DNA from: Rhizobium redzepovicii
Lineage (GTDB): Bacteria; Pseudomonadota; Alphaproteobacteria; Rhizobiales; Rhizobiaceae
Length of the DNA: 64,000 bases
Direction of reading: 5' to 3'
Assembly (NCBI RefSeq): GCF_019793435.1
Contig: NZ_JAILYH010000003.1
Coordinates: 62,001-126,000 of the forward strand
Shown here in pieces: positions 18,661 to 30,640 of this stretch; position 1 is the first letter of the stretch, and each line of letters opens with the position of its first letter. Under the pieces are notes generated by a model, which saw nothing but the letters and a program-made list of their open reading frames with translations, was not told the origin of the DNA and did no database searches. The position numbers and the translations under genes are program-made.

Positions 18661-18997
18661 GGAAACCTCTGGATATCGAATCATTGCGGCTATTGTTGAA
18701 GCTGCCCACCAAAAATGAAAAGCCCCACCCCGTGAAAACCGGGGGACTGCGGCGGAAATTGGACCTTTCGGCAAGAATGTGCGGCGCGCGGATTGGCCGG
18801 AAAGCCGATTTTTCATATGCTGATGAAAAACTTGGGATGTTTTGCCCTTCCGGCCTGCCTATGCTTTCAGCAAAAATGCCGCATAGACAATTGCTCTGGC
18901 CTGTTGCGGCAAATGCCAAACTGTGGTTTGAAGCGCTGAAGATGGCAAGGATTCTGCGTTCTATTCTGCAGGTCAAGCGCTCGAGGGAGATTATAAG
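18661..18997. promoter_or_regulatory. 337-base divergent control region between ialB and coxB
   Basis: No gene is seen here. The region must hold the promoters for ialB (leftward) and the cox operon (rightward). It is AT-richer around 18810-18845 and contains an imperfect inverted repeat TTGCGGC-AAAT-GCCAAA near 18904. I find no canonical FixK/Fnr box (TTGAT-N4-ATCAA). Confidence 0.45.
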
Positions 18998-21609
<2,612 letters not shown>

Positions 21610-21619
21610 ATTGCGCGGA

Positions 21620-21654
21620 CATCAGGACGCCGCGTTCGATACGGCGTCCTGATG
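21620..21654 (+). promoter_or_regulatory. Perfect 13-bp hairpin between coxA and ctaB
   Basis: CATCAGGACGCCG (21620-21632) pairs perfectly with CGGCGTCCTGATG (21642-21654) around a 9-base loop. There is no T-tract after it, so it is not a classical intrinsic terminator. It may protect the coxBA mRNA 3' end or attenuate transcription into the assembly genes. Confidence 0.7.
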
Positions 21655-21673
21655 GTAAGACATTCAGGACGGA

Positions 21674-22627
21674 ATGATGACGGTTATCGACAATCACGGG
21701 GTGCTTGCAAAGGACGGCGAATTGTCGGAAGCGAGTGCGCGCGATTATTTCGAATTGCTGAAGCCGCGGGTGATGTCGCTCGTGGTCTTCACCGCCTTTG
21801 CCGGCCTGGTGCTGGCGCCGGGCCACATCCATCCCGTCCTCGGCCTGATCGCCATTCTCTGTATCGCCGTCGGCGCCGGCGCCTCCGGCGCGCTTAATAT
21901 GTGGTATGACGCCGATATCGACGCCATCATGAGCCGCACCGCCAAGCGTCCGATCCCGGCCGGCCGCATCGCCCCCTCGGAGGCGCTCGCCTTCGGCCTG
22001 GTGCTTTCCGGCTTCTCGGTCGTCATCCTCGGCCTTGCCGTCAACTGGCTCTCGGCCGGCATCCTTGCCTTCACCATCTTCTTCTACGCCGTCGTCTACA
22101 CCATGTGGCTGAAGCGCTCGACGCCGCAGAACATCGTCATCGGCGGTGCTGCCGGCGCCTTCCCGCCGATGATCGGCTGGGCCTGCGTCACCAACAGCGT
22201 GACGGTCGAGAGCACCGTTCTCTTCATGATCATCTTCCTGTGGACGCCGGCGCATTTCTGGGCTCTGGCTCTGTTCAAGATGCGCGATTACGAGGCCGTC
22301 GGCGTGCCGATGCTGCCGAACGTCGCCGGCGAGCGGGTGACCAAGCATCAGATCGTCGCCTATGCGGTGCTGACCGCCGTCTGTGGGGTATTGCCGTCCT
22401 TCCTCGGTTTCGCGAGCCTCGGTTATGGCCTCGTCGCCGCCGCCCTCGGCGCGATCTTCATATACTGTTCCATCGCCGTCTGGCGTATGCCCGACGGCGA
22501 TCTGAAGATGATCCCGGCGAAGAAGCTCTTCGGCTTCTCGATCTTCTACCTCTTCGCCGTGTTCTCCGCCCTGATGATCGACCGGCTGGCGTCGGTACTG
22601 TTCTCGCATGCGGGAGGTTGGTTCTGA
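21674..22627 (+). CDS. ctaB: Protoheme IX farnesyltransferase (heme O synthase)
   Basis: This adds the farnesyl tail to heme B for the aa3 oxidase. The 317-residue UbiA-family membrane protein has the aspartate-rich [15 protein letters not shown] motif and RPIPAGRI. A second block reads [21 protein letters not shown]. It is predicted to have about eight or nine helices. The start is ATG 21674 (or the adjacent ATG 21677), with AGGACGG close upstream. Its TGA overlaps the ATG of the next small gene by one base. Confidence 0.96.
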   Translation: MMTVIDNHGVLAKDGELSEASARDYFELLKPRVMSLVVFTAFAGLVLAPGHIHPVLGLIAILCIAVGAGASGALNMWYDADIDAIMSRTAKRPIPAGRIAPSEALAFGLVLSGFSVVILGLAVNWLSAGILAFTIFFYAVVYTMWLKRSTPQNIVIGGAAGAFPPMIGWACVTNSVTVESTVLFMIIFLWTPAHFWALALFKMRDYEAVGVPMLPNVAGERVTKHQIVAYAVLTAVCGVLPSFLGFASLGYGLVAAALGAIFIYCSIAVWRMPDGDLKMIPAKKLFGFSIFYLFAVFSALMIDRLASVLFSHAGGWF

Positions 22628-22767
22628 TGGAAACGGTCAAGCTCACCGAAAAGCAGATGAAGTCGCGCCGCAACCGCAACATCGCCCTTGGGCTGGTGCT
22701 TGCCGGCCTCGTCGTCCTCTTCTACGCGATCACCATCGTGAAGATCGGCGGAGGAATGGCCGGATGA
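22627..22767 (+). CDS. CoxF-like 46-residue single-helix membrane protein
   Basis: This short gene gives [18 protein letters not shown], then one hydrophobic helix ([20 protein letters not shown]) and a KIGGGMAG tail. It overlaps ctaB by one base (TGATG) and ctaG by four (ATGA), so it is clearly part of the operon. Small one-helix proteins at this place between ctaB and ctaG are called CoxF in some alphaproteobacterial annotations. A role in oxidase assembly is inferred from position only. Confidence 0.85.
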   Translation: METVKLTEKQMKSRRNRNIALGLVLAGLVVLFYAITIVKIGGGMAG

Positions 22768-23369
22768 GCGAAAACGGTGCACCGAAGAAGCAGGGCCGCA
22801 ACAACGGCGCCGTCGTCATGATGTGCCTGAGCTTCGTCTTCGGCATGGGCGCGATGAGCTACGCCGCCGTGCCGCTCTATCGCATCTTCTGCCAGGTCAC
22901 CGGCTATAACGGCACGACGCAGCGCGTCGACCAGGTGTCGAGCGTCGTGCTCGACCGCACGATGCGCGTCACCTTCGACGCCAATGTCGCGCCCGGCCTG
23001 CAATGGGACTTCAAGCCGGTCGAGCGCGAGGTCAATCCGAAGATCGGCGAAACGATCCAGGTCAATTTCACCGCCGAGAATCGCTCGAACGAGACCCAGC
23101 GCGGCCAGGCGGTTTTCAACGTCACGCCGGGCGAAGCCGGCGTCTATTTCAACAAGGTGCAATGTTTCTGCTTTACGGAAACGGACCTGAAGCCGGGCGA
23201 GAAGCTCGACATGCCGGTGGTGTTCTACATCGACCCGGAAATCGTCAAGGCCGTGGAGTCCAAGGACATCCACACGGTCACGCTGTCATATACGTTCTAC
23301 CCGAAAGAGGGTCCGAAGCCTGTGGCTTCGAATGAGGGTGGAGCGGTAAAAAGTGAAAAGAAACTTTGA
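22764..23369 (+). CDS. ctaG: Cytochrome c oxidase assembly protein CtaG (Cox11 family)
   Basis: This copper chaperone delivers copper to the CuB site of subunit I. The 201-residue protein has one N-terminal membrane helix (about 17-37) and a periplasmic immunoglobulin-like domain. The conserved copper motif CFCF is present in [11 protein letters not shown]. The family segments YNGTTQRV and [13 protein letters not shown] are clear. I took the ATG at 22764, which overlaps the upstream stop in ATGA and gives MSENGAPKK. Confidence 0.96.
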   Translation: MSENGAPKKQGRNNGAVVMMCLSFVFGMGAMSYAAVPLYRIFCQVTGYNGTTQRVDQVSSVVLDRTMRVTFDANVAPGLQWDFKPVEREVNPKIGETIQVNFTAENRSNETQRGQAVFNVTPGEAGVYFNKVQCFCFTETDLKPGEKLDMPVVFYIDPEIVKAVESKDIHTVTLSYTFYPKEGPKPVASNEGGAVKSEKKL

Positions 23370-23430
23370 TCAAGGCTCGTTTCCGGCTATGCCGGGAGCG
23401 GAGTGAAGGAAGACATCCGGGGATAGCTAC

Positions 23431-24309
23431 ATGGCCGATGCTCATCAGAAGAATCACGACTATCACATCATCGATCCGAGCCCATGGCCGATTCTCGCCT
23501 CGCTCGGCGCCTTCATCATGGCGATCGGCGGAGTCTGCTACATGCGCTACCTGAGCGGCGGCTCTTTCAAGCTCGCCGGCGCCGAACTCGCCAACCCCTG
23601 GCTCTTCTACATCGGCTTCGCGCTGGTGCTCTACGTCATGTATGGCTGGTGGGCCGATACGGTGAAGGAAGCCCATGAGGGCGCCCACACCCGCGTCGTC
23701 TCGCTGCACCTGCGCTACGGCATGATCATGTTCATCGCTTCGGAAGTGATGTTCTTCGTCGCCTGGTTTTGGGCCTATTTCGACGCCAGCCTCTATCCGA
23801 ACGAGGCAATCCAGGCCTCGCGTCTGCTCTACACTGGCGGCACCTGGCCGCCGAAGGGCATCGAGGTTCTCGATCCCTGGCACCTGCCGATCTACAACAC
23901 CGTCATCTTGCTGCTGTCGGGCACGACCGTCACCTGGGCGCACCATGCGCTGCTGCACAACGACCGCAAGGGCCTGATCCAGGGCCTGACGCTGACGGTG
24001 CTGCTTGGCATTTTCTTCTCAAGCGTCCAGGCCTATGAATATGCCCACGCACCTTTCGCCTTCAAGAATTCGATCTACGGCGCGACCTTCTTCATGGCGA
24101 CCGGCTTCCACGGCTTCCACGTCCTCATCGGCACCATCTTTTTGCTGGTCTGCCTGATCCGGTCGTTGCGCGGCGATTTCACCCCGAAACAGCATTTCGG
24201 CTTCGAGGCCGCCGCCTGGTACTGGCACTTCGTCGACGTCGTCTGGCTGTTCCTGTTCTTCTGCATCTACGTCTGGGGCGGCTGGGGCGCGCCCGTCGCA
24301 GCCGGCTGA
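23431..24309 (+). CDS. coxC: Cytochrome c oxidase subunit III
   Basis: The 292-residue seven-helix membrane protein starts MADAHQKNHDYHIIDPSPWP. It has the conserved VSLHLRYGMIMFIASEVMFF and FHGFHVLIGTIFL segments and ends FEAAAWYWHFVDVVWLFLF, all typical of subunit III. The subunit stabilises the catalytic core. It closes the cox cluster and is followed by an intrinsic terminator. Confidence 0.97.
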   Translation: MADAHQKNHDYHIIDPSPWPILASLGAFIMAIGGVCYMRYLSGGSFKLAGAELANPWLFYIGFALVLYVMYGWWADTVKEAHEGAHTRVVSLHLRYGMIMFIASEVMFFVAWFWAYFDASLYPNEAIQASRLLYTGGTWPPKGIEVLDPWHLPIYNTVILLLSGTTVTWAHHALLHNDRKGLIQGLTLTVLLGIFFSSVQAYEYAHAPFAFKNSIYGATFFMATGFHGFHVLIGTIFLLVCLIRSLRGDFTPKQHFGFEAAAWYWHFVDVVWLFLFFCIYVWGGWGAPVAAG

Positions 24310-24663
24310 CGGCAGCGATTATCCAAACAAAGGGCGGGCCTCGTGTCCGCCCTTTTTTTGTGTGTTCCCCCATGATCGGTTCTCGTCAGTAGGGAACGGA
24401 GCGGTTGCCGCAAATCTCTTTTCCCCAGCGGGGAGAAGGTGCCGGCAGGCGGATGAGGGGGCTACACGGCGCCACGCCCGTAACCGCCTATCCCAGTAAG
24501 CGACACGGGCGAGACAATTCTGGCGCGGTCGAACCTCCGCAACGTTTGGAAAGACCTGTTTCTGTGGCCCCCCATCCGCCCTACGGGCACCTTCTCCCCG
24601 CTGGGTGGAAGGGGGAGTCGATAAGCCGCGGCATGCCTTTGCCCATTTGGGCCTCGCCCTTTC
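24310..24663. repeat. 354-base gene-free gap with RIME-type element at 24421-24616
   Basis: After the cox terminator, one arm with GGGGAGAAGGTGCCGGCAGG and GGATGAGGGGGC lies at 24430-24462. The inverted arm GGCCCCCCATCCGCCCTAC...CACCTTCTCCCC lies at 24566-24599, with a short GGTGGAAGGGGG return to 24616. No gene is recognisable between the arms. Confidence 0.75.
24329..24359 (+). terminator. Intrinsic terminator of the cox operon
   Basis: AAAGGGCGG and CCGCCCTTT form a stem around a short GC-rich loop. The right arm runs into a TTTTTTT tract (24353-24359). It lies 20 bases after the coxC stop. Confidence 0.88.
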
Positions 24664-25305
24664 TCAGCGCCCGCCGGCGATCCGTTCGAACGCCGAAGGC
24701 TCGGGAATGCCGAGATCGAGGCGCTGGCGGATCGCTTCGGCGCATTCAAGTGCCGTCAGCACCGAAGTATCGACCTCCATGTCATAAATGCCCGGCCGGT
24801 GCACCTCGTCCTGCCAGCGCTGCACCGGCTCGGGGATCGGCACCTCCTCGGTGGCTCTTACATACAGTGTCTCGCGGCCTTCCTGCTTGAATTCCCGGCG
24901 CTGCATGATCGTTTCGATCGGACAGCGCACGCCGACGAACAGCACGGAAAAGCCGTCCAGGCGCCTGGCACAGTCGGCGAGAATGCCGAGCGGCTGCGAG
25001 TAGCTGTCATGATGGCCGAGATCGGCCACCACATTGAGGCCAAATCCGGCATGCATGGCGATCGATTCATAAAGAGCCGCATAGAGGAACGGCACCAGTT
25101 CTTCGAGCTCCGGCCGCTCGCCGCCCGGCCTTAAGCCGATGCCGGGCAGATAGCGCTTCGGCGTCATGGCATTGTAGCTGTCGACGCCGAGGTTGATCCA
25201 CGGCCCCTCGAATTCGTCCTGGATTGCGCGCGCAATGCTGGATTTGCCGCTTCTGGGCGCACCGTTCAAGATAATGATCTGGCCGGCATGGTTGTCATTG
25301 GTCAT
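24664..25305 (-). CDS. Chloramphenicol phosphotransferase-like P-loop kinase
   Basis: The 213-residue protein has a Walker A motif GAPRSGKSS (15-23). Further segments (WINLGVDSYNAMTPKRYLPG, VVADLGHHDSYS, FVGVRCPIETIMQRREFKQEGR) match the CPT (chloramphenicol 3-O-phosphotransferase) family. Streptomyces venezuelae CPT inactivates its own antibiotic, but most family members have unknown substrates. No signal peptide is seen. It is monocistronic and divergent from the DUF983 gene. A resistance role should not be assumed. Confidence 0.8.
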   Translation of the reverse strand: MTNDNHAGQIIILNGAPRSGKSSIARAIQDEFEGPWINLGVDSYNAMTPKRYLPGIGLRPGGERPELEELVPFLYAALYESIAMHAGFGLNVVADLGHHDSYSQPLGILADCARRLDGFSVLFVGVRCPIETIMQRREFKQEGRETLYVRATEEVPIPEPVQRWQDEVHRPGIYDMEVDTSVLTALECAEAIRQRLDLGIPEPSAFERIAGGR

Positions 25306-25437
25306 CCGTCTTCTTCTTCTGTTTGGCGCGAATCACTGAGGCGAAAGCGCGCAGGCATTTCCATTCGGGATGCGAATACTTTATGGGAGAGTTAAGGCAG
25401 GATGGACTGCAGAGAAGGAATGGCCAGAAGGAATGAC

Positions 25438-25818
25438 ATGAGCGAAGACAGCGCCCATTATCCCCCCGTCGATCCGGTCAAGACAGGCATCAAGGGCTGC
25501 TGCCCGCGCTGTGGTCAGGGCAAGCTGTTCGACGGTCTGCTCGGGGTCAAGCCGCGCTGCGCCTCCTGCGGCCTCGATTATTCCTTCGCCGATGCCGGCG
25601 ACGGGCCGGCCGTCTTCGTCATCCTCATCGTCGGCTTCATCGTCATCGGCATGGTGCTGTGGCTGCAGGCGAATTACGGGCCGCCGATCTGGGTGCATAT
25701 TCTGCTCTTCGGTCCGCTGACCATTATCCTGTCGCTGCTGACCCTACGCTGGTTCAAAGGCATCCTGATCGCCATGCAATACCGCCATAATGCCCGCGAA
25801 GGACGCCTGAGTGACTGA
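25438..25818 (+). CDS. DUF983 family membrane protein (heme-copper oxidase neighbour)
   Basis: The 126-residue protein has an N-terminal zinc-ribbon-like pair of Cys motifs (CCPRCG at 21-26, CASCG at 41-45) and two membrane helices. DUF983 genes are often found near cytochrome oxidase and SURF1 genes. Here the stop overlaps the SURF1 start. Of three candidate ATGs (25402, 25420, 25438) I chose 25438, which follows AGAAGGAA at good spacing. A role in oxidase assembly is inferred from context. Confidence 0.82.
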   Translation: MSEDSAHYPPVDPVKTGIKGCCPRCGQGKLFDGLLGVKPRCASCGLDYSFADAGDGPAVFVILIVGFIVIGMVLWLQANYGPPIWVHILLFGPLTIILSLLTLRWFKGILIAMQYRHNAREGRLSD

Positions 25819-26566
25819 AATAGAGCATGCCATGCCGCGCCGCCGGCTGCCCGTCATCACTGGCATCCTGGTGCTGATCGCCCTTGCCATCCTGATTTCG
25901 CTCGGCACCTGGCAGGTGGAACGTCTCCATTGGAAAGAGGGCCTGCTCGCCGATATCGCCGCGCGGCAAGTGGCCGCCCCCGTGCCGCTTGCCGATATCG
26001 AGGCGATGGCGGCAAGCGGTGGCGATATCGAATATCGCAAGGTCACCGCCACTGGCCGCTATATCAACAACAAGGAGCGCCACTTCTTCGCCACCTGGCG
26101 CGGCCAGACCGGCTTCTATGTCTATACCCCCCTGGAGCTTGCCGACGGGCGCGCGCTCCTGGTCAATCGCGGCTTCGTTCCCTATGAGAACAAGGAGCCC
26201 GAAATGCGCATGCAGGGCCAACTGACGGATCAGCAGACCGTCACCGGTCTCGCCCGCGAAAAACTTCCCGGCAAACCCTCCTGGGTGGTGCCCGACAACG
26301 ATATTGCCAAGAACATCTTCTATTGGAAGGATCTCGACGTCATGGGCGAAAGCGTCGGGCTGGAGAAGGCCCGCGTCATTCCGTTTTTCGTCGATGCCGA
26401 CTCAACTCCCAATCCGGCCGGCCTTCCGATCGGCGGCGTTACCCAGGTGGATCTGCCGAACGACCATCTGCAATATGCCTTCACCTGGTATGGGCTTGCC
26501 GCCGTGCTTGTTGCCGTGGTGGGGATCTCCTGGTTTCGCAAGCCGGGCAAGCAGCCGGCGCAATAG
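25811..26566 (+). CDS. SURF1 family cytochrome oxidase assembly protein
   Basis: The 251-residue protein has the SURF1 topology. One N-terminal helix (about 16-34) is followed by a periplasmic domain with LGTWQVERLHWKE, YINNKERHFF, GFYVYTPLELADGRALLVNRGFVP and the PNDHLQYAFTWYGLA block. A second helix lies near 225-243. SURF1 helps insert heme A into subunit I. It starts at GTG 25811 behind AAGGA and overlaps the DUF983 gene by 8 bases. It belongs functionally with the cox cluster 1.5 kb upstream. Confidence 0.93.
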   Translation: MTEIEHAMPRRRLPVITGILVLIALAILISLGTWQVERLHWKEGLLADIAARQVAAPVPLADIEAMAASGGDIEYRKVTATGRYINNKERHFFATWRGQTGFYVYTPLELADGRALLVNRGFVPYENKEPEMRMQGQLTDQQTVTGLAREKLPGKPSWVVPDNDIAKNIFYWKDLDVMGESVGLEKARVIPFFVDADSTPNPAGLPIGGVTQVDLPNDHLQYAFTWYGLAAVLVAVVGISWFRKPGKQPAQ

Positions 26567-26629
26567 TATCGCTTCAAATTCCACCTATATTGGGCTAGAG
26601 GTCCCTAAATCTCTCAATCCGGAACAGAC

Positions 26630-27631
26630 ATGAATATTGCGGCGAAACCTCCCTTGACGATCAGGCTCTGTGGGCCGCGCGGCTTCTGCGCCGGCGTCGA
26701 CCGCGCCATCCAGATCGTCGTGCTGGCGCTGAAATCCTATGGCGCGCCTGTCTATGTGCGCCACGAGATCGTCCACAATCGCTATGTCGTCGAGGGGCTG
26801 GAGGCCAAGGGCGCCGTCTTCGTCGAGGAGCTGGACGAAATCCCGGCCGAGCATCGCGCCCAGCCGGTGGTCTTCTCCGCCCATGGCGTGCCTAAATCCG
26901 TGCCGGAGGATGCGGTAAGCCGCAATCTCTTCTATCTCGACGCCACCTGCCCGCTGGTCTCCAAGGTCCACAAGCAGGCGATGCGCCACAATCGCCTCGG
27001 CCGCCATGTCGTTCTGATCGGCCATGCCGGCCACCCCGAAGTGATCGGCACGATGGGCCAGCTGCCCGAGGGTTCGGTGTCGCTGATCGAGACGATCGAG
27101 GATGCCGACGCCTATATTCCTGTCGACGCCGACAATCTCGGTTACGTCACACAGACGACGCTGTCGGTCGACGATACGGCCGGCGTCATCGCCCGCCTGC
27201 AGGAGCGTTTTCCCAATCTGACGGCGCCGGCGGCCGACTCGATCTGTTATGCGACGACCAACCGCCAGGAAGTAGTGAAGCAGGCGGCCCCCGGCTGCGA
27301 TCTCTTCATCATCGTCGGCGCGCCGAATTCCTCCAATTCCAAGCGCCTCGTCGAAGTGGCGCTGAGGGCAGGGGCGAAGAAATCGATCCTGGTACAGCGC
27401 GCCGCCGAACTCGACTGGGACGAAATCGGTGCGATTTCGACGCTCGGCCTTTCCGCCGGCGCCTCCGCCCCTGAGGTCATCGTCAACGAGATCATCGAGG
27501 CCTTCCGCGCCCGCTTCGACGCCCGTGTCGAGCTGGCCGAAACGGTGCAGGAGACCGAGAATTTCCTGGTCAACCGCGAATTGCGCAGCATCGAGCTGAC
27601 GGCGGCCGACATGGCCTTCGTCAACGGCTGA
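26630..27631 (+). CDS. ispH: 4-hydroxy-3-methylbut-2-enyl diphosphate reductase
   Basis: This is the last enzyme of the MEP isoprenoid pathway, an iron-sulfur protein that makes IPP and DMAPP. The 333-residue protein has the three cluster cysteines in [12 protein letters not shown] (Cys20), [11 protein letters not shown] and [11 protein letters not shown]. It also has HEIVHN, FSAHGVP and [14 protein letters not shown] blocks. The product feeds heme A farnesylation by CtaB among other uses. It lies 63 bases downstream of the SURF1 gene and may be co-transcribed with it. Confidence 0.97.
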   Translation: MNIAAKPPLTIRLCGPRGFCAGVDRAIQIVVLALKSYGAPVYVRHEIVHNRYVVEGLEAKGAVFVEELDEIPAEHRAQPVVFSAHGVPKSVPEDAVSRNLFYLDATCPLVSKVHKQAMRHNRLGRHVVLIGHAGHPEVIGTMGQLPEGSVSLIETIEDADAYIPVDADNLGYVTQTTLSVDDTAGVIARLQERFPNLTAPAADSICYATTNRQEVVKQAAPGCDLFIIVGAPNSSNSKRLVEVALRAGAKKSILVQRAAELDWDEIGAISTLGLSAGASAPEVIVNEIIEAFRARFDARVELAETVQETENFLVNRELRSIELTAADMAFVNG

Positions 27632-27711
27632 TCCCCAGACGGAAACCCCATCGACGCCGGATGGTCGATCCGGCGGCCCAATAACCGCAATGCATGAAGG
27701 CGAGACCTCAC

Positions 27712-28677
27712 TTGGCAGTCTATACCGATATCGCCGAAGACGATCTGAAGTGGTTCCTGACGGAGTATGACGCCGGCACGCTGCTTTCCTACAAGGGCAT
27801 CGCCGAAGGCGTCGAAAACTCCAATTTCCTGCTGCATACCTCCAAGGACCCGCTGATCCTGACGCTCTATGAGAAGCGCGTCGAAAAGACCGATCTGCCC
27901 TTCTTCCTCGGGCTGATGCAGCATCTCTCGGCCCGCGGCCTTTCCTGCCCGCTGCCGCTGCCGCGCCGCGACGGCGCGCTGCTCGGCTCGCTCTCCGGCC
28001 GCCCGGCGGCGCTGATCTCCTTCCTCGAAGGCATGTGGCTGCGGAAACCGGAGGCCAAACATTGCCGCGAAGTCGGCCGGGCGCTGGCCGAAATGCATGT
28101 CGCTGGCGATGGTTTCGAATTGAAGCGCCCGAACGCGCTGTCGATCGACGGCTGGCAAACGCTCTGGGAGAAATCCGAGGCGCGCGCCGACGAGGTCGAG
28201 GCCGGCCTGCAGGACGAGATCCGCGGCGAACTCGATTTCCTCGCCGCCGCTTGGCCGAAGGGCCTGCCTGCCGGCGTCATCCATGCCGACCTCTTCCCGG
28301 ACAACGTCTTCTTCCTTGGCGACGCGCTCTCCGGCCTGATCGATTTCTATTTCGCCTGCAACGACCTGCTCGCCTATGACGTCTCGATCTGCCTGAATGC
28401 CTGGTGTTTCGAAAAGGACGGCGCTTATAACATCACCAAGGGCACGGCGATGCTCGAGGGTTACCAGAGCGTGCGCCCGTTGAGCAACGAAGAGATCGCC
28501 GCTCTGCCGGTGCTGTCGCGCGGCGCGGCGCTGCGCTTCTTCCTGACACGGCTCTATGACTGGCTGACGACGCCTGAAGGCGCCATGGTCACCAAGAAGG
28601 ACCCGCTCGAATATCTGCGCAAGCTGCGCTTCCACCGCCAGGTCGGCTCGGCCGCCGAATATGGATTGAGCCTATGA
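27712..28677 (+). CDS. thrB: Homoserine kinase (APH-fold ThrB)
   Basis: This phosphorylates homoserine in threonine synthesis. It is the aminoglycoside-phosphotransferase-like type of ThrB, not the GHMP kinase type. It has [11 protein letters not shown] near the N-terminus, the catalytic HADLFPDNV loop and the metal-binding [11 protein letters not shown] chose a TTG start at 27712 ([10 protein letters not shown], 321 residues), which has GAAGGCGAG upstream. The ATG at 27694 lacks a ribosome binding site. The stop overlaps rnhA by 4 bases. Threonine synthase lies 26 kb away in this window. Confidence 0.94.
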   Translation: MAVYTDIAEDDLKWFLTEYDAGTLLSYKGIAEGVENSNFLLHTSKDPLILTLYEKRVEKTDLPFFLGLMQHLSARGLSCPLPLPRRDGALLGSLSGRPAALISFLEGMWLRKPEAKHCREVGRALAEMHVAGDGFELKRPNALSIDGWQTLWEKSEARADEVEAGLQDEIRGELDFLAAAWPKGLPAGVIHADLFPDNVFFLGDALSGLIDFYFACNDLLAYDVSICLNAWCFEKDGAYNITKGTAMLEGYQSVRPLSNEEIAALPVLSRGAALRFFLTRLYDWLTTPEGAMVTKKDPLEYLRKLRFHRQVGSAAEYGLSL

Positions 28678-29129
28678 AACACGTCGATATCTTCACCGAC
28701 GGCGCCTGCTCCGGCAATCCCGGCCCCGGCGGCTGGGGCGCGGTGCTGCGTTATGGCGATGTCGAAAAGGAGCTTTGCGGCGGCGAGGCGGATACGACCA
28801 ACAATCGCATGGAGCTGCTGGCGGCGATCTCGGCGCTATCGGCCTTGAAGAGCCCTTGCGAGGTCGACCTCTATACCGACAGCGCCTACGTCAAGGACGG
28901 CATCTCCAAGTGGATTTTCGGCTGGAAGAAAAACGGCTGGAAGACCGCCGACAAGAAGCCGGTGAAGAATGCCGAGCTCTGGCAGGCGCTGGAGGCGGCC
29001 CGTGACCGCCACAAGGTGACGCTGCACTGGGTCAAGGGCCACGCCGGCCACCCGGAAAACGAACGCGCCGATGAACTGGCGCGGCGGGGCATGGAGCCAT
29101 TCAAGAAGGGCAAGGCGGTTTCGTTTTAG
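28674..29129 (+). CDS. rnhA: Ribonuclease HI
   Basis: This cleaves RNA in RNA-DNA hybrids. The 151-residue protein has the active-site acids: Asp9 in [14 protein letters not shown], Glu in NNRMELLA, Asp in [10 protein letters not shown] and the last Asp in [11 protein letters not shown]. The basic handle [17 protein letters not shown] is present. It is coupled to thrB through an ATGA overlap. Confidence 0.97.
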   Translation: MKHVDIFTDGACSGNPGPGGWGAVLRYGDVEKELCGGEADTTNNRMELLAAISALSALKSPCEVDLYTDSAYVKDGISKWIFGWKKNGWKTADKKPVKNAELWQALEAARDRHKVTLHWVKGHAGHPENERADELARRGMEPFKKGKAVSF

Positions 29130-29212
29130 AAAGCCGCCTAAGGGTAGGATTGCATTTCCCCTTGCTCCCTTGAGCTTCTGACAGGCGAACGACGAATGCG
29201 ACGTTGCCACGA

Positions 29213-29361
29213 GCGGGGAGAAGATGCCGGCAGGCAGATGAGGGTGAGCGGCGAAGCCGCGAATGCGCTGCGCGTGAGCGAACAGCAATCATAAAACTGT
29301 TGCCGTGTGGCCCCCTCATCCGACCCTTCGGGCAACCTTCTCCCCGCTGGGGAGAAGAGGG
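29213..29361. repeat. RIME-type element downstream of rnhA
   Basis: A GGGGAGAAGATGCCGGCAGG arm (from about 29215, followed by CAGATGAGGG) is answered by GGCCCCCTCATCCGACCCTT...CAACCTTCTCCCC (29309-29345). A CCCCGCTGGGGAGAAG hairpin tail runs to about 29360. It fills most of the 292-base space between the convergent rnhA and zinc peptidase genes. I see no other terminator here, so its hairpins may end both transcripts. Confidence 0.75.
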
Positions 29362-29421
29362 CGCAAGCGCCACCCGCGGCGTGCACCCCGCAAAGTGCTC
29401 TGACCTCTCTCACCCCACCCG

Positions 29422-30492
29422 CTACGGCGCCGTCGCAGCCCCCTGGATCAGCCGGTGCAGATATTCGAGCTTGGCGACGACCGGCGAGGACAGCACGAAG
29501 GGGTAGGAGTCCGGCTGGCCCATGCTGCGCTGGATGGCGTTGATTGCCAGGCTGAGCGGCACCCAGGCGCTGACCAACTGCTCGGCGCTGCTTGCCCGGT
29601 AGGGGAGGAAATCCACCTCGCCGGCGATTTCCTCGTGGCCGCGCGGATCGATAGCGATGCCGAAGGCGCGGGCGGTTTCGAGCGTGTCGACGATGTGGAG
29701 GTAATGGGCGAAACATTCGGCGAAATCCTCCCATGGATGGGAGGCCGCATAGGCGCTGATGAAATTATCCTGCCATCCCAAGGGGGCGCCGCCGGCATAA
29801 TGGTTCTGGAGGGCTGTCGCATAGTCCTGCCGTTCGTCGCCGAAGACGGCGCGGAAATCGGCAAGGCCGCCCCGATCGCGCACCAGCTTGTTCCAGATGA
29901 AATGGCCGGCTTCGTGGCGGAAATGGCCAAGCAACGTGCGATAGGGTTCGTTCATCGAACTGCGCGCCTGTTCGCGCGTGGCATCGTCGGCCTCGGCGGC
30001 GCGGATGGTGATCAGGCCTTCCTCATGGCCGGTCATGGCCGGCACGATATAACCGTTGCTCTCTATCGAATCCTCGAGAAAATCGAAGACCAGGCCGCCT
30101 TGCGGGTCTTGCTCCCGATCGGGATGCGGCAGCTTCCAGCGCAGCAGCGAATAAAACAGATGACGTTGCGCCTGGCTGATGCGCCGCCAGCGATCGATGC
30201 CGTCCTGGGTATCGGTGTTCGGAACCAGCCGGTTATGCCGACAGGCAACGCAGAATTCACTCTCGCCGTCACCGTCCACCACCCAGTTGCAGATATCGAG
30301 GCCGGCATTGGCGCAGAAGCGGACGTCGCGATCGGGATTGGAAACGAGCTGCCAGAGTGTCTCGTCGCGCGGCTCCAGCGCATGCATCGCCAGATCGCCG
30401 GGCAGGAAGCCGAGGCGATGGTTGCAGCGCACGCATCGCCGGTTGTCGAAGTGGACGACCTGATCGCAGTTGTCGCAGGCAAAAAGTTTCAT
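29422..30492 (-). CDS. Putative zinc-binding metallopeptidase with N-terminal zinc ribbons
   Basis: The 356-residue protein begins with a C-x2-C...C-x2-C ribbon (Cys6, Cys9, Cys20, Cys23). A second cysteine group follows (Cys60, Cys68, Cys81, Cys84). The later domain has the gluzincin-like motif HEAGH (193-197), and EDFAECFAHYLH is likely to give the third ligand. This matches a family of uncharacterised putative zinc-binding peptidases. No signal peptide is seen, so it should be cytoplasmic. Substrate and role are unknown. It is monocistronic with an ATG at 30492. Confidence 0.82.
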   Translation of the reverse strand: MKLFACDNCDQVVHFDNRRCVRCNHRLGFLPGDLAMHALEPRDETLWQLVSNPDRDVRFCANAGLDICNWVVDGDGESEFCVACRHNRLVPNTDTQDGIDRWRRISQAQRHLFYSLLRWKLPHPDREQDPQGGLVFDFLEDSIESNGYIVPAMTGHEEGLITIRAAEADDATREQARSSMNEPYRTLLGHFRHEAGHFIWNKLVRDRGGLADFRAVFGDERQDYATALQNHYAGGAPLGWQDNFISAYAASHPWEDFAECFAHYLHIVDTLETARAFGIAIDPRGHEEIAGEVDFLPYRASSAEQLVSAWVPLSLAINAIQRSMGQPDSYPFVLSSPVVAKLEYLHRLIQGAATAP

Positions 30493-30527
30493 CGTATCTA
30501 TCTCTGCAGATCATGAGGGTGACGGAT

Positions 30528-30562
30528 TAAAAATGCCTGCCGCGCGAGGGCGCAGCAGGCAT
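30528..30562 (-). terminator. Intrinsic terminator of the csbD gene
   Basis: ATGCCTGC (30533-30540) pairs with GCAGGCAT (30555-30562). On the minus strand the stem is followed by TTTTTAATC. It lies about 80 bases downstream of the CsbD stop, upstream of the zinc peptidase start. Confidence 0.75.
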
Positions 30563-30640
30563 GGTGACAAAGGATGAGCGTCTACTGCGCATTCCTTAAA
30601 TTGGAAGCACAGCGTCCTTTGCGCGTCTTAGTGCTGTCGC

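Noticed and set aside
24664..25305. Chloramphenicol resistance gene
   Set aside because: The family match is to a broad kinase group; nothing in the sequence or context supports a resistance role.
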